From assembly GCA_017519145.1 (NCBI GenBank), contig JAFWTA010000025.1:32718-96717 (forward strand): a stretch of DNA of 64,000 bases, in the 5' to 3' direction. The notes under the pieces were generated by a model. It made no database searches, was not told the DNA's origin, and saw only the letters and a list, made by a program, of their open reading frames with translations. This DNA comes from Ruminococcus sp. (lineage in GTDB: Bacteria; Bacillota; Clostridia; Oscillospirales; Ruminococcaceae). A program made the position numbers and the translations under genes. Shown here piece after piece: positions 41,851 through 50,700 of the stretch; within the stretch, counting starts at the first letter, position 1, and every line of letters begins with the position of its first letter.

Positions 41851-41936
41851 CGCAGGTACTAAGAGTGAATAGTTATGCTGCCGCCTTCGGCGGCGTTAGT
41901 TAAATAATGTGGGCGAAGCGAGCACATTCATTCTCA
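41851..41936 (+). repeat. intergenic element, family B (copy 1)
   Basis: About 86 nt with AGAGTGAATAGTTATG, the hairpin GCCGCCTTCGGCGGC, TTAAATAATGTG and GCGAAGC-GCACATTC. It aligns over its length with the reverse complement of 45795-45900. Ends are imperfectly inverted (GAGTGAAT against GAATGAAT). Nothing else but a promoter is seen in this 437-nt gene-free gap. Confidence 0.7.
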
Positions 41937-42087
41937 ATTTTCGCGTATGCGTTAAATCCTGATTTGTATCACCGAGATCCTTTGGCACTCCGAGGTATTA
42001 TTTTATACTATGTTGGTGTATTTTGTTAAAGGGAAAAAGGGCTGAGAACAGCTTTTTATGCAAATATCGGGAATTTGTTTCCCCCTA

Positions 42088-42116
42088 TTGACGATGAGCT
42101 TTTTTAGTGTTATAAT
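42088..42116 (+). promoter_or_regulatory. promoter of the Wzz-like gene
   Basis: TTGACG (42088-42093), 17-nt spacer, TATAAT (42111-42116), TGT extended -10; 56 nt before the ATG. Confidence 0.88.
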
Positions 42117-42172
42117 GATTATTACGGCGTGCTATGCCGTAATAAAGAATAAAAAGGATATCGGAGGTCAAA

Positions 42173-43771
42173 ATGGCTAAAAAAGAAGAGCGTAACCTCA
42201 ATGTTACGATAAAGAATCAGGAGGACAGCAAGGGCGAGATGTTCATCTCTGTCTCATCTGTTCTCAGACAGCTCAAAAAATACCTTGCTGTATGGATCGC
42301 AGCTGCTATCATAGCAGGAATACTCGGAGTAGTCCTCTCGGCTGTGAAAACTTTCTCCGTAAAGACTCCCGCCAGAGCACTTGTAAGCTTTACATATCCC
42401 AATATCGAAAAAGGACTTGACCCCGCAGGACGCAAGTTCGAGATAGAGTCAATGAAAAATCCCGTTATCATCGAAAGAACTCTCACAGAGCTTGGCATAG
42501 AGCTTGACAAGGTCGAGGACGTAAGATCCAATATCTCCTTCGATTATAAGATACCCGATGACGCATACGACAAGCTGACAGCCTACAACAGCGTTATGGA
42601 CAAGGCTACAAGCGGAAGCCTTTCAGCTGCACAGGCTATGCTGGATACAAAGTATTACCCCACACAGTTCACTGTATATTTTGACTTCGGCGAGGCAGGC
42701 TTCGACAGAAAGACAGGCGTTGAGGTGCTCAACACCCTTCTCGAGAACTACCGCGATTACTTCTATGAGCAGTACGGCTATAACGAGCCCCTCGGTGCTG
42801 CTGTAAATGCTGCAGATTATGAGAGTTATGACTACGCTCAGCAGGTAGACCTGTTCAGAGACTCTCTCAGACAGGTAAGAAGCTACCTCAACTCTCTTTC
42901 AAGAGACGACAATACCACATTCCGTTCAAGCATCACAGGCTACAGCTTCAAGGATCTTTCCGAGTATGCAAAGACTGTAAGCTCCATCGACCTTGACAGA
43001 ATATCTTCATACATCTCTGTAAACAATGTCACCAAGAACAAGGACGCTGCTCTTGCCTACTATGATTACAGAATAGAGAACCTCAACCGCGACAAGGACG
43101 AGTATGCAGAGCGCCTTGCAGCTCTCGAGACTTCCATCGCTCAGTACGAGAAGGACTCCATCCTCATCTTCGGCAACGGCACAGATTCGACCAATACACA
43201 GTACGCAACCGCTTCCGACCAGTACGATTCACTGTTCAGACAGAAGACCAGCGTTGAAGCAAATCTTGCACAGACAAAGCAGGATATCAAGTTCTATGAG
43301 TCAAGACGCGACGCTCTCAAGAACAACAAGAACAGCTCCAAGGATAATGTCGCACAGGTAGAGGCTGATATCAAGGCTCTCAGCGAGAAGGTCGCAAACA
43401 TCGTTGACCTTACAGAGAAAACTGCTGACGATTACTATGAGAACGTTCAGTTCGCAAACGCATACAACATCCTTATCCCCGCAACAAAGTCCGTGGGAGC
43501 AGGCATCAGCGAGGCAATAAGCAGATCTGTCAAGCCCCTGTTCATCATCGAGGCTCTCATATTCATGATCTACTTTGCTATCGCATTCCTCAAGGCTCTC
43601 AAGTCAGACAACAGGAAGAAACTTGCAAAGGCAGGTGCAGATTCAGATGATGATGACGAGGACGATGAGGCTGACCTTGAAGACGTCATCGACGCTATCG
43701 AGGAGGAAGCCGAGGAGATCAAGGAAAAGGCTGAAAAAGTCGTAAAAAACAACAATAAAAAGAAGAAATAA
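42173..43771 (+). CDS. Wzz-like polysaccharide co-polymerase with charged cytoplasmic tail
   Basis: Protein of 532 residues. Two transmembrane helices (about 38-60 and 466-488) bracket a large extracytoplasmic region with extended coiled coil (about 260-430), the layout of chain-length regulators for exopolysaccharide or capsule. After the second helix there is no tyrosine-kinase domain; instead a tail of about 45 residues has an Asp/Glu cluster and AIEEEAEEIKEKAEKVVKNN followed by Lys. CpsB phosphatase and CapD-type genes lie 13 kb away. GGAGG lies 6 nt before the ATG. Confidence 0.75.
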   Translation: MAKKEERNLNVTIKNQEDSKGEMFISVSSVLRQLKKYLAVWIAAAIIAGILGVVLSAVKTFSVKTPARALVSFTYPNIEKGLDPAGRKFEIESMKNPVIIERTLTELGIELDKVEDVRSNISFDYKIPDDAYDKLTAYNSVMDKATSGSLSAAQAMLDTKYYPTQFTVYFDFGEAGFDRKTGVEVLNTLLENYRDYFYEQYGYNEPLGAAVNAADYESYDYAQQVDLFRDSLRQVRSYLNSLSRDDNTTFRSSITGYSFKDLSEYAKTVSSIDLDRISSYISVNNVTKNKDAALAYYDYRIENLNRDKDEYAERLAALETSIAQYEKDSILIFGNGTDSTNTQYATASDQYDSLFRQKTSVEANLAQTKQDIKFYESRRDALKNNKNSSKDNVAQVEADIKALSEKVANIVDLTEKTADDYYENVQFANAYNILIPATKSVGAGISEAISRSVKPLFIIEALIFMIYFAIAFLKALKSDNRKKLAKAGADSDDDDEDDEADLEDVIDAIEEEAEEIKEKAEKVVKNNNKKKK

Positions 43772-43783
43772 GCCGATTTCAAG

Positions 43784-43814
43784 GCGCTCCCGTGAGAATA
43801 ACGGGAGCGCTTTT
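43784..43814 (+). terminator. terminator of the Wzz-like gene
   Basis: Perfect 10-bp stem GCGCTCCCGT/ACGGGAGCGC with a 7-nt loop and TTTTCTGTTTT. Confidence 0.9.
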
Positions 43815-43861
43815 CTGTTTTCATGAAATGTTAAATCCACGTTAAAGAATGTGGAATATCA

Positions 43862-43889
43862 TTGACTTGCGCCGATTTATCGCTATAAT
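43862..43889 (+). promoter_or_regulatory. promoter of the Na/phosphate symporter gene
   Basis: TTGACT (43862-43867), 16-nt spacer, TATAAT (43884-43889), 43 nt before the ATG. Confidence 0.78.
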
Positions 43890-43932
43890 TATAGATGAGG
43901 GAAATAACAAAAATGATAAACAGGAGAGAATT

Positions 43933-45729
43933 ATGGAAAAATTTTCTATTTTTAACATCTTCACACTTTTAGGAGGACTTGCCTTCTTCCTGTACGGCAT
44001 GAAAGTAATGTCTACGGGACTTGAAAAGCTTACGGGAGGTAAGCTCGAGGTAGCCCTGAAAAAAATGACCGAGAACAAGATAAAGGCTATTCTTCTTGGT
44101 CTTGGCGTCACTGTTGCCATACAGTCCTCATCGGCAATGACGGTAATGCTGGTAGGACTTGTCAATTCGGGCATAATGTCACTGGAACAGACGGTGGGAG
44201 TATGCTTCGGTTCGGATATAGGAACTACTCTTACAGCATGGATACTCAGTCTTGTGGGCGTGGAGAGCAGCAACCCGTTCATAAGAATACTTAAACCCAC
44301 ATCTTTCTCACCTATCGTGGCACTGATCGGCGTTATAATGATAATGGTGTGCAAAAAACATAAAAAGAAGGATGTCGGCAATATACTCATCGGATTTGCA
44401 ATATTAATGACAGGTATGACTCTTATGTCACAGGCTGTGTCACCTCTTGCAGAATCCGAAAAGTTCAAGAGCCTTCTGACAGCTTTCAACAACCCTCTGC
44501 TGGGAGTTCTCGTGGGCGCTGGTTTTACAGGTATAATCCAGAGCTCGGCTGCATCCGTAGGTATCCTTCAGGCATTTTCCACAACAGGCGGTCTTACTTA
44601 TGGTATGGCTATACCGATAATCATGGGTCTTAATATAGGTACCTGTGTGACTGCTCTTATATCGAGTATCGGTGTAAGCAAGGACGCAAAAAGAGTTGCC
44701 TGCATACATATTTCCATCAAGGTCATCGGAACGCTCATACTTCTTCCCATTGTAATAATACTTCAGTATGTGTTCGACCTTGAGTTCTTCCACAGAACAA
44801 TAGGATATCTGGGAATAGCGGTAGCTCACTCAGTATTCAATCTGGTCGTGACAGCTATGCTCCTTCCTTTCTCAAATCAGCTTGTAAAGCTTGCAAGAAT
44901 AATCGTCAAGGACGGCAAGGAAGAAAAGGAAAAGGATTCAAAGAAAACCATTACCGGTCTGGACGATATCCTGCTCAAGACCCCTGCCGTAGCAGTTCAT
45001 ACCTGCCTTACCGCAACTGTACAGATGGCTGAGCTCACAAGAGAGACCATTGATATGGCGCTGAAGCTCCTTGTGGAGTATGACGGCGATACCTGCGATA
45101 CGGTCATCGAGAATGAGGACATCATCGACGGCTTTGAGGACAAGATAAACAGCTATCTCATAAAGATCTCCAAGAGCAGTGTAACAGGCAAGGACAGCCG
45201 CAGCGTTTCCAAGATGATGCACTGCGTGGGCAACTTCGAGCGTATCTCCGACCACGCCGTAAACCTTGTAGAATCGGCACAGGAGATGCACGACAAGGGC
45301 ATAAGGTTCTCGGAGGAGTGCGTGAACGAGATAATCGTCATCACCGACGCTATCAGAGAGAACATCGACAAGGCGTTCGACTCATACGTCCAGAATGACC
45401 TTGCCATCGCCCATAAGGTAGAGCCTCTTGAGGAAGTGGTGGACAACCTTAGCACAGAGCTCAAGAACAGGCACATCCGCCGCCTCCAGAACGACGAATG
45501 CACCGTAGAGCTGGGATATATATTCCAGGATGTTCTCACCAATCTGGAGCGTATTTCCGACCATTGCTCCAACATTGCGGGCTGTCTTATCGAGACAGAC
45601 GAAAAGACCAATCTCCATGCTTATCTCCACGATGTAAAGGAGAACGACGAGCAGTTCCGCAACGAATACCGCGAGTATGCTGAGGAATATTTCCGCAGAC
45701 TGGGCGGTACAGAGATAAAGGCACAATAA
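43933..45729 (+). CDS. Na/phosphate cotransporter (NptA/PNaS family) with PhoU-like domain
   Basis: Protein of 598 residues. The duplicated symporter signature is visible as IQSSSAMTVMLVGLVNSG (about residue 62) and IQSSAASVGILQAFSTTG (about 200), each with the QSS motif. About eight helices span residues 8-320. The C-terminal cytoplasmic domain (about 345-590) has two PhoU-like helical bundles, including MMHCVGNFERISDHAVNLVE and DVLTNLERISDHCSNIAGCL. It likely imports phosphate with sodium and may sense phosphate state. AGGAGAG precedes ATG 43933; the open frame upstream to 43849 covers the promoter. Confidence 0.93.
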   Translation: MEKFSIFNIFTLLGGLAFFLYGMKVMSTGLEKLTGGKLEVALKKMTENKIKAILLGLGVTVAIQSSSAMTVMLVGLVNSGIMSLEQTVGVCFGSDIGTTLTAWILSLVGVESSNPFIRILKPTSFSPIVALIGVIMIMVCKKHKKKDVGNILIGFAILMTGMTLMSQAVSPLAESEKFKSLLTAFNNPLLGVLVGAGFTGIIQSSAASVGILQAFSTTGGLTYGMAIPIIMGLNIGTCVTALISSIGVSKDAKRVACIHISIKVIGTLILLPIVIILQYVFDLEFFHRTIGYLGIAVAHSVFNLVVTAMLLPFSNQLVKLARIIVKDGKEEKEKDSKKTITGLDDILLKTPAVAVHTCLTATVQMAELTRETIDMALKLLVEYDGDTCDTVIENEDIIDGFEDKINSYLIKISKSSVTGKDSRSVSKMMHCVGNFERISDHAVNLVESAQEMHDKGIRFSEECVNEIIVITDAIRENIDKAFDSYVQNDLAIAHKVEPLEEVVDNLSTELKNRHIRRLQNDECTVELGYIFQDVLTNLERISDHCSNIAGCLIETDEKTNLHAYLHDVKENDEQFRNEYREYAEEYFRRLGGTEIKAQ

Positions 45730-45750
45730 GCATCCCGAAGCAAAGAAAAT

Positions 45751-45789
45751 GCCCCTGAGCGCTGAAAAGCACTCAGGGGCATTGTGTTT
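45751..45789. terminator. terminator of the Na/phosphate symporter gene
   Basis: A 13-bp stem GCCCCTGAGCGCT/AGCACTCAGGGGC with one mismatch and a GAAA loop. T content is modest on both sides. The core resembles the guaB terminator stem at 19053. Confidence 0.8.
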
Positions 45790-45794
45790 GTTCA

Positions 45795-45900
45795 GCGCAA
45801 GCACTAATAGTGATCAGTTAATGTGTCAGCTTCGCTCACAATATTTAAATAACGTCGCCGAAGGCGGCACCATAACTCTTCACTAATCACTATTCACTCA
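45795..45900 (-). repeat. intergenic element, family B (copy 2, inverted)
   Basis: Reverse orientation relative to 41851-41936 and aligning with it (TGCCGCCTTCGGCG, TTAAATA, TGTG-GCGAAGC). This copy has terminal inverted repeats AATAGTGAT near 45806-45814 and ATCACTATT near 45887-45895, giving it the shape of a small non-coding MITE. It lies between two terminators and interrupts no gene. Confidence 0.7.
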
Positions 45901-45903
45901 AAT

Positions 45904-45945
45904 CAAAAATCCCCTCAGTGCTGTGAAACACTAAGGGGATTTTGC
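45904..45945. terminator. terminator of glmM (bidirectional)
   Basis: Stem ATCCCCTCAGTG/CACTAAGGGGAT, one mismatch, 8-nt loop, flanked by A5 and TTT. It ends 11 nt from the glmM stop codon. Confidence 0.85.
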
Positions 45946-45955
45946 TTATATACTA

Positions 45956-47341
45956 TTATAATATATGGCCCTTTGTTCTGATGACGTTGACAACTCTGTC
46001 AACGCAGCTGCGGCATACGGACTCGTCCTTTGCCTCCACCATTACTCTTACAAGGGGCTCCGTACCGCTCTCACGGACAAGTATTCTTCCCGTATCGCCA
46101 AGCTCTGCGGCAACCTTGTCCACCTCGGCGCGGACATCGGGGTCTGCCTGAGCGGCAGTCTTGTCCTTGACCTTTACATTCTCAAGCACCTGAGGGTACA
46201 CAACGAAAGGTGCAGCAAGCTCGCTGAGCTTCTTCTCGCGGGACATGATGACCTGCATTATCTTCAGGCTGGTAAGTATTCCGTCGCCTGTGGAGGCATA
46301 CTTTGAGAAGATGATATGTCCTGACTGCTCGCCGCCGAGACAGCAGTCATGCTCCTTCATGTACTCGTAAACGTACTTATCGCCCACCGCAGTCTTTGCG
46401 TACTCTACGCCTATTTCGTCAAAGGCTCTGTACAGACCGAAGTTGGACATTACTGTGGTAACGACTGTATTGTTGATGAGCTTTCCGCGCTCCTTCATGT
46501 ATCTTCCGTAGATATAGAGGATGTGGTCGCCTGTGATGACATTGCCCTTTTCGTCAACGCAAAGGCAGCGGTCAGCATCTCCGTCATAGGCAAAGCCTGC
46601 GTCCAGACCCTTTTCCACAACGAACTTCTGTAAGTTCTCTATATGTGTTGAGCCTGCGTTGTTGTTGATATTTGTACCCGAGGGCTCTGCGTTTATGACA
46701 TATGTCTCGGCACCGAGAGCGTCGAATACCGACTTTGCAATGTTCCATGCAGCACCGTTAGCGCAGTCCAGACCTATCTTCATACCTCTGAAGGAATACA
46801 TACCCAGTGAGATGAGGTATCCCACATAGCGGTTTCTTCCCGAAACATAGTCAACGCTCCTGCCTATCTTATCGCCGTGAGCGAAGGGTATCTCGCTCCA
46901 GTCCTGACCGAAGGCACTGAGCTTTCCGTCAAGATAAGCCTCAACAAGGTCAATGACCTCGTCTTCCATCTTCTCGCCCTGACCGTTTATGAGCTTGATG
47001 CCGTTGTCGTAATATGGATTATGGCTTGCGGATATCATGATACCGCAGTCAAAGCTGTCAACTCTTGAAATATAAGCTACCGAGGGGGTGGTAGTAACAT
47101 GGAGGAGGTATGCATCTGCGCCCGAAGCAGTAAGACCGCCTACGAGAGAGTATTCAAACATATAGCTTGAAAGGCGCGTATCCTTTCCGATGACTATGCG
47201 GGGAGCACTGTCGTCGCCGTTCCTTCTTCTGATCTCGCCGTAGTACCAGCCGAGAAATCTTCCCACCTTATAAGCGTGGTCGGCTGTAAGGTTCTCATTA
47301 GCAGTACCTCTGAAACCGTCTGTACCAAAATACTTGCCCAC
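45956..47341 (-). CDS. glmM: phosphoglucosamine mutase
   Basis: Protein of 461 residues of the alpha-D-phosphohexomutase family. The phosphoserine loop is GIMISASHNPYYDNGIK, the magnesium loop AYDGDADRC, the sugar loop GGEQSGHIIF and the phosphate-binding loop RESGTEPLVRVM. It converts glucosamine-6-phosphate to glucosamine-1-phosphate for UDP-GlcNAc and peptidoglycan. The SGH sugar loop and the opening GKYFGTDGFRGTAN favour GlmM over phosphomannomutase. Own promoter (47407-47435). Confidence 0.95.
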   Translation of the reverse strand: MGKYFGTDGFRGTANENLTADHAYKVGRFLGWYYGEIRRRNGDDSAPRIVIGKDTRLSSYMFEYSLVGGLTASGADAYLLHVTTTPSVAYISRVDSFDCGIMISASHNPYYDNGIKLINGQGEKMEDEVIDLVEAYLDGKLSAFGQDWSEIPFAHGDKIGRSVDYVSGRNRYVGYLISLGMYSFRGMKIGLDCANGAAWNIAKSVFDALGAETYVINAEPSGTNINNNAGSTHIENLQKFVVEKGLDAGFAYDGDADRCLCVDEKGNVITGDHILYIYGRYMKERGKLINNTVVTTVMSNFGLYRAFDEIGVEYAKTAVGDKYVYEYMKEHDCCLGGEQSGHIIFSKYASTGDGILTSLKIMQVIMSREKKLSELAAPFVVYPQVLENVKVKDKTAAQADPDVRAEVDKVAAELGDTGRILVRESGTEPLVRVMVEAKDESVCRSCVDRVVNVIRTKGHIL

Positions 47342-47406
47342 TGTTAATTATCTCCTTATATTAATGATATGATATATTAAGTCCTGTAAAGGCTCATAAC
47401 ATTTTA

Positions 47407-47435
47407 ATTATAGCACTTTGTGCCGAACTCGTCAA
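47407..47435 (-). promoter_or_regulatory. promoter of glmM
   Basis: Minus strand TTGACG (47430-47435), 17-nt spacer, TATAAT (47407-47412), TGC extended -10. The leader to the ATG is about 60 nt; no glmS-type ribozyme fold is evident in so short a leader. Confidence 0.88.
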
Positions 47436-47593
47436 CGGTTTTTCAAGAATGTTCACAATAATAGTTAGTTCTGTCATATAACCGCAATTATCGGCTCTTC
47501 CTTTTATTATACGTTAAGGCACGGGATTTCTCTCACCCTTTGGGTCAAAAAAATTTCACGAAAAATAATCCTGTTTACGGTGGTATTTGACTA

Positions 47594-47622
47594 TTGCAAA
47601 AGGTAAAGATTTGTAGTATAAT
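47594..47622 (+). promoter_or_regulatory. promoter of the YfhO-like gene
   Basis: TTGCAA (47594-47599), 17-nt spacer, TATAAT (47617-47622), about 100 nt upstream of the TTG start. Confidence 0.8.
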
Positions 47623-47656
47623 AGAAAATAGTATAAAATCGGGCATTATGCCTTTA

Positions 47657-47681
47657 CGGCGCTGTCAAGCAGCCTGCGCCG
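47657..47681 (+). other. stem-loop in the YfhO leader
   Basis: CGGCGC/GCGCCG with an inner GCTG/CAGC pairing, 43 nt before the start codon. It is not followed by T residues, so it is not a terminator. It could affect message stability or translation. Confidence 0.5.
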
Positions 47682-47723
47682 AAGGGGTGCTTTCCTTTCG
47701 CCCGAACCAAAGGAGGAACAGAA

Positions 47724-50700
47724 TTGGCTAAGTCAACCGCTGCGGGCGCTGCAACAGTGAGCTCCCGCAAAAAGATCGGCAGTAAGAAACCTGCTGTAAC
47801 TGCCGCAGACATCATAGCCGAGAAGAGAGGGAAAAAGATCAGACCGCTTTTTTATATAGCATCCTTCCTGATACCCTTCCTGCTCACGCTGATAGCTTAT
47901 ATCGGCTTTGGCGTCTACCCATTCGGCGAGCGCTCAGTGCTCACCCTCGACCTAAACGGTCAGTATATCTACTACTTTGAAGCACTCAGAAGAGACTTCT
48001 GGGGCGACGGAAGTGCCTTTTACAGCTGGAGCCGTAACCTTTCGGGCGGATTCATGGGTATCATAGGCTACTACCTCGCAAGCCCGTTCACACTGATAAT
48101 CATGGTGCTGCCGAGAAAGATGATCCTCGAGAGCATGATGATAATGCAGATGACAAAGGTGGGTGCCGCAGGTCTTACCTTCAGCATTTACGCTCAGAAG
48201 GCCAAGAACCTCAAGCCCCTTCAGTCCATTGCATTCTCAACTATGTACGCCATGATGGCTTATGTGGTTATACAGCTCATCGACCCCATGTGGATAGACG
48301 GTCCCGTATTCCTGCCGCTGATAATCCTCGGCGTTGAATACCTTGTGGACGACGGACGAAAGATAAATTACATCATACCTACGGCTATGATGTTCGTTGC
48401 AAACTTCTATATCGGCTTTATGATAGCCATATTCATCGCACTTTACTTTGTTTACTATGTGTTCTTCGGAACCAACCGCAAGTTCAAGGGCATAGAGGAC
48501 TACGGCAAGACCTTCGGCACTATGGTGTTGTCAACAGTGATAGTCCTGTTCTGCAGCTGCTTCATGATACTGCCCGTGTACAACGCTCTTGCGCTGGGTA
48601 AATTCGACTTCTCAGTACCCGATTACAGCTACAAGGCTATGTTCAATCCCCTTGAGCTGGTTCCCTGTCTGCTTCCCAACCAGTACTATTCTGTTAACGT
48701 GGACGAGGGTACACGCTTCTACGGACGCCCCGAGATCTACTGCGGCGTTCTCACATTCGTGCTCATCCCCCTGTTCTTCATGAACACCAAGATAAAGCGC
48801 AACAAGAAGGTCGGCTACGGTCTTTTGACCTTTGCTCTCCTCTTCAGTATGTATGTAAAGCCCATCAACATGATGTGGCACGGCGGTCAGGATCCTAACT
48901 GGCTCCCTTACAGATACTCATTCCTTCTCTCATTCGTGCTGGTATCAATGGCAGCAGAGACATTCTCAAAGCTGGACGGCTACAAGATGTCTCCTCTGAG
49001 CGCAGGCATATCCGCTGTAACAGTGGGCGGTCTTTCAGCTGCCTTCTGCGGAATGATGAAGAAGTTCAACTACAATGAGGAAAAGTACAAGTACGTTGCC
49101 ATAACTCCCTATAAGGCTAAGCTGGACAGCCTCGACACAGAGGATCAGCTCTGGCTGGGCACCATCGCTTTCGGTCTCATACTTGGCGCCATCTACCTCA
49201 TCGGTGTGTATATGTACAGCCACACCAAGACCAAAAAGGCAAGAAATGCCATAACTATTGTAATGGCAGGTCTCATATTCTTCGAGACAGGCTATAACTG
49301 CTTCGACTCCTTCAGAAAGATATTCAAGGAGGTCGGCAACTCAGGCAAGTCCACCTACACCGAGATAATCACTGCTCCCGATGTGGTAAAGCAGCTTGAG
49401 GAATACGACGGCGGCTTCTACCGTGCAGAAAAGACCTTCGACAGAATGGTAAACGATCCCCTCGCATATAACCTGAAGGGTATCTCACACTCCAGCTCGG
49501 TCATGAACGCAAGAGCCATACAGTTCATCGAGACAATGGGCTATTTCACCCAGAGCTTCGAGTCCAAGTACCGCGGAAGCAACCCTGTTGCAGACTCCAT
49601 ACTCGGCATCAAGTACGTTCTCGATGACCCCGCAAGAAACAGCAGCAGCAACAACCTCCTCGATGCTTCCTACATCAAGCGCTTTGAGTCAAGCTACAAG
49701 AAGGACAAGGACGTTCCTGCTCACATCGACGTATACGAGAACCCCAATGCACTCAACATCGGCTATATGGCTGATGACGATATAATGCAGCTTTCGGGAC
49801 TGGGCAACGATAACCCCTTCAACAGCCTGAACAATTTCCTCAGCGCTATGACGGGAAACACCCCCAGCTTCCAGACAAATCCCATAGTACCCAAGCAGTA
49901 CTATGTTCCCTTTGACTACACCGTAAATTACGACGACTCAAAGGTTTATCTCCACGATTACTTCAACGACCCCGACGGCGACGGAAACGGCACTATGCAC
50001 GACTGCTATGAAGCTTTCGCAGGCGTCAACGACGCTGTTGTAAACGTTGACGTAACCGTTCCCAAGGACGGCAACATCTATATGCACCTCGGCTCGGAAA
50101 TGAGACGTCAGTGCAACGTATGGGTAGCTGTCAAGGGCGAGGACGGAGTTTACAGAGGTCAGAACACAGGCACCGAAGCTTATGACGGCTACGGTCAGTA
50201 CTTCACAACCAACTCTTCTCCTATCGTAAGAATGGGTCCCTTCAAAGCAGGCGACGAGGTAGAGATAAGACTCACTATCCCGCCCACAGGTCCCAACGGC
50301 AATTACACAGGTCAGAATGAGTACATCATGGTGAGAAAGAATGCAGGCTTCAACTTCTACTACCTCGACGAGGAAGCATTCACAGAGGATATCACCAAGC
50401 TCAAGGCTAATCAGTGGGAGCTGGATATGGACAAGACCAACGACCGCCACCTTGTGGGCGAAATAGACGCTCAGGACGGTCAGGTAATGGTAACCACCAT
50501 CCCCTATGAGCCCGGCTGGAAGATCCAGATCGACGGCAAGACCATCGACAACCTCATCGTTGAGGAAACCACAGAAGCCGGCACCAAGGTGCTCAAGAAC
50601 AAGCAGGGCGTTGAGGGTCAGGTCATCGTACTCGGAACTCTCATAGGCATACGCCTCCCCGCAGGTCACCACACTGTTTCAATGAAGTATACTCCTCCCG

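Noticed and set aside
41736-42172. smpB/ssrA after rnr
   Set aside because: No SmpB frame or tmRNA-like ends (tRNA-Ala-like acceptor and T arm) could be found in the gap or nearby.
42173-43771. BY-kinase fused to the Wzz-like protein
   Set aside because: No Walker motifs or tyrosine cluster follow the second helix, only a charged tail.
47342-47430. glmS-like ribozyme or riboswitch in the glmM leader
   Set aside because: The leader is short and AT-rich without the expected structure.
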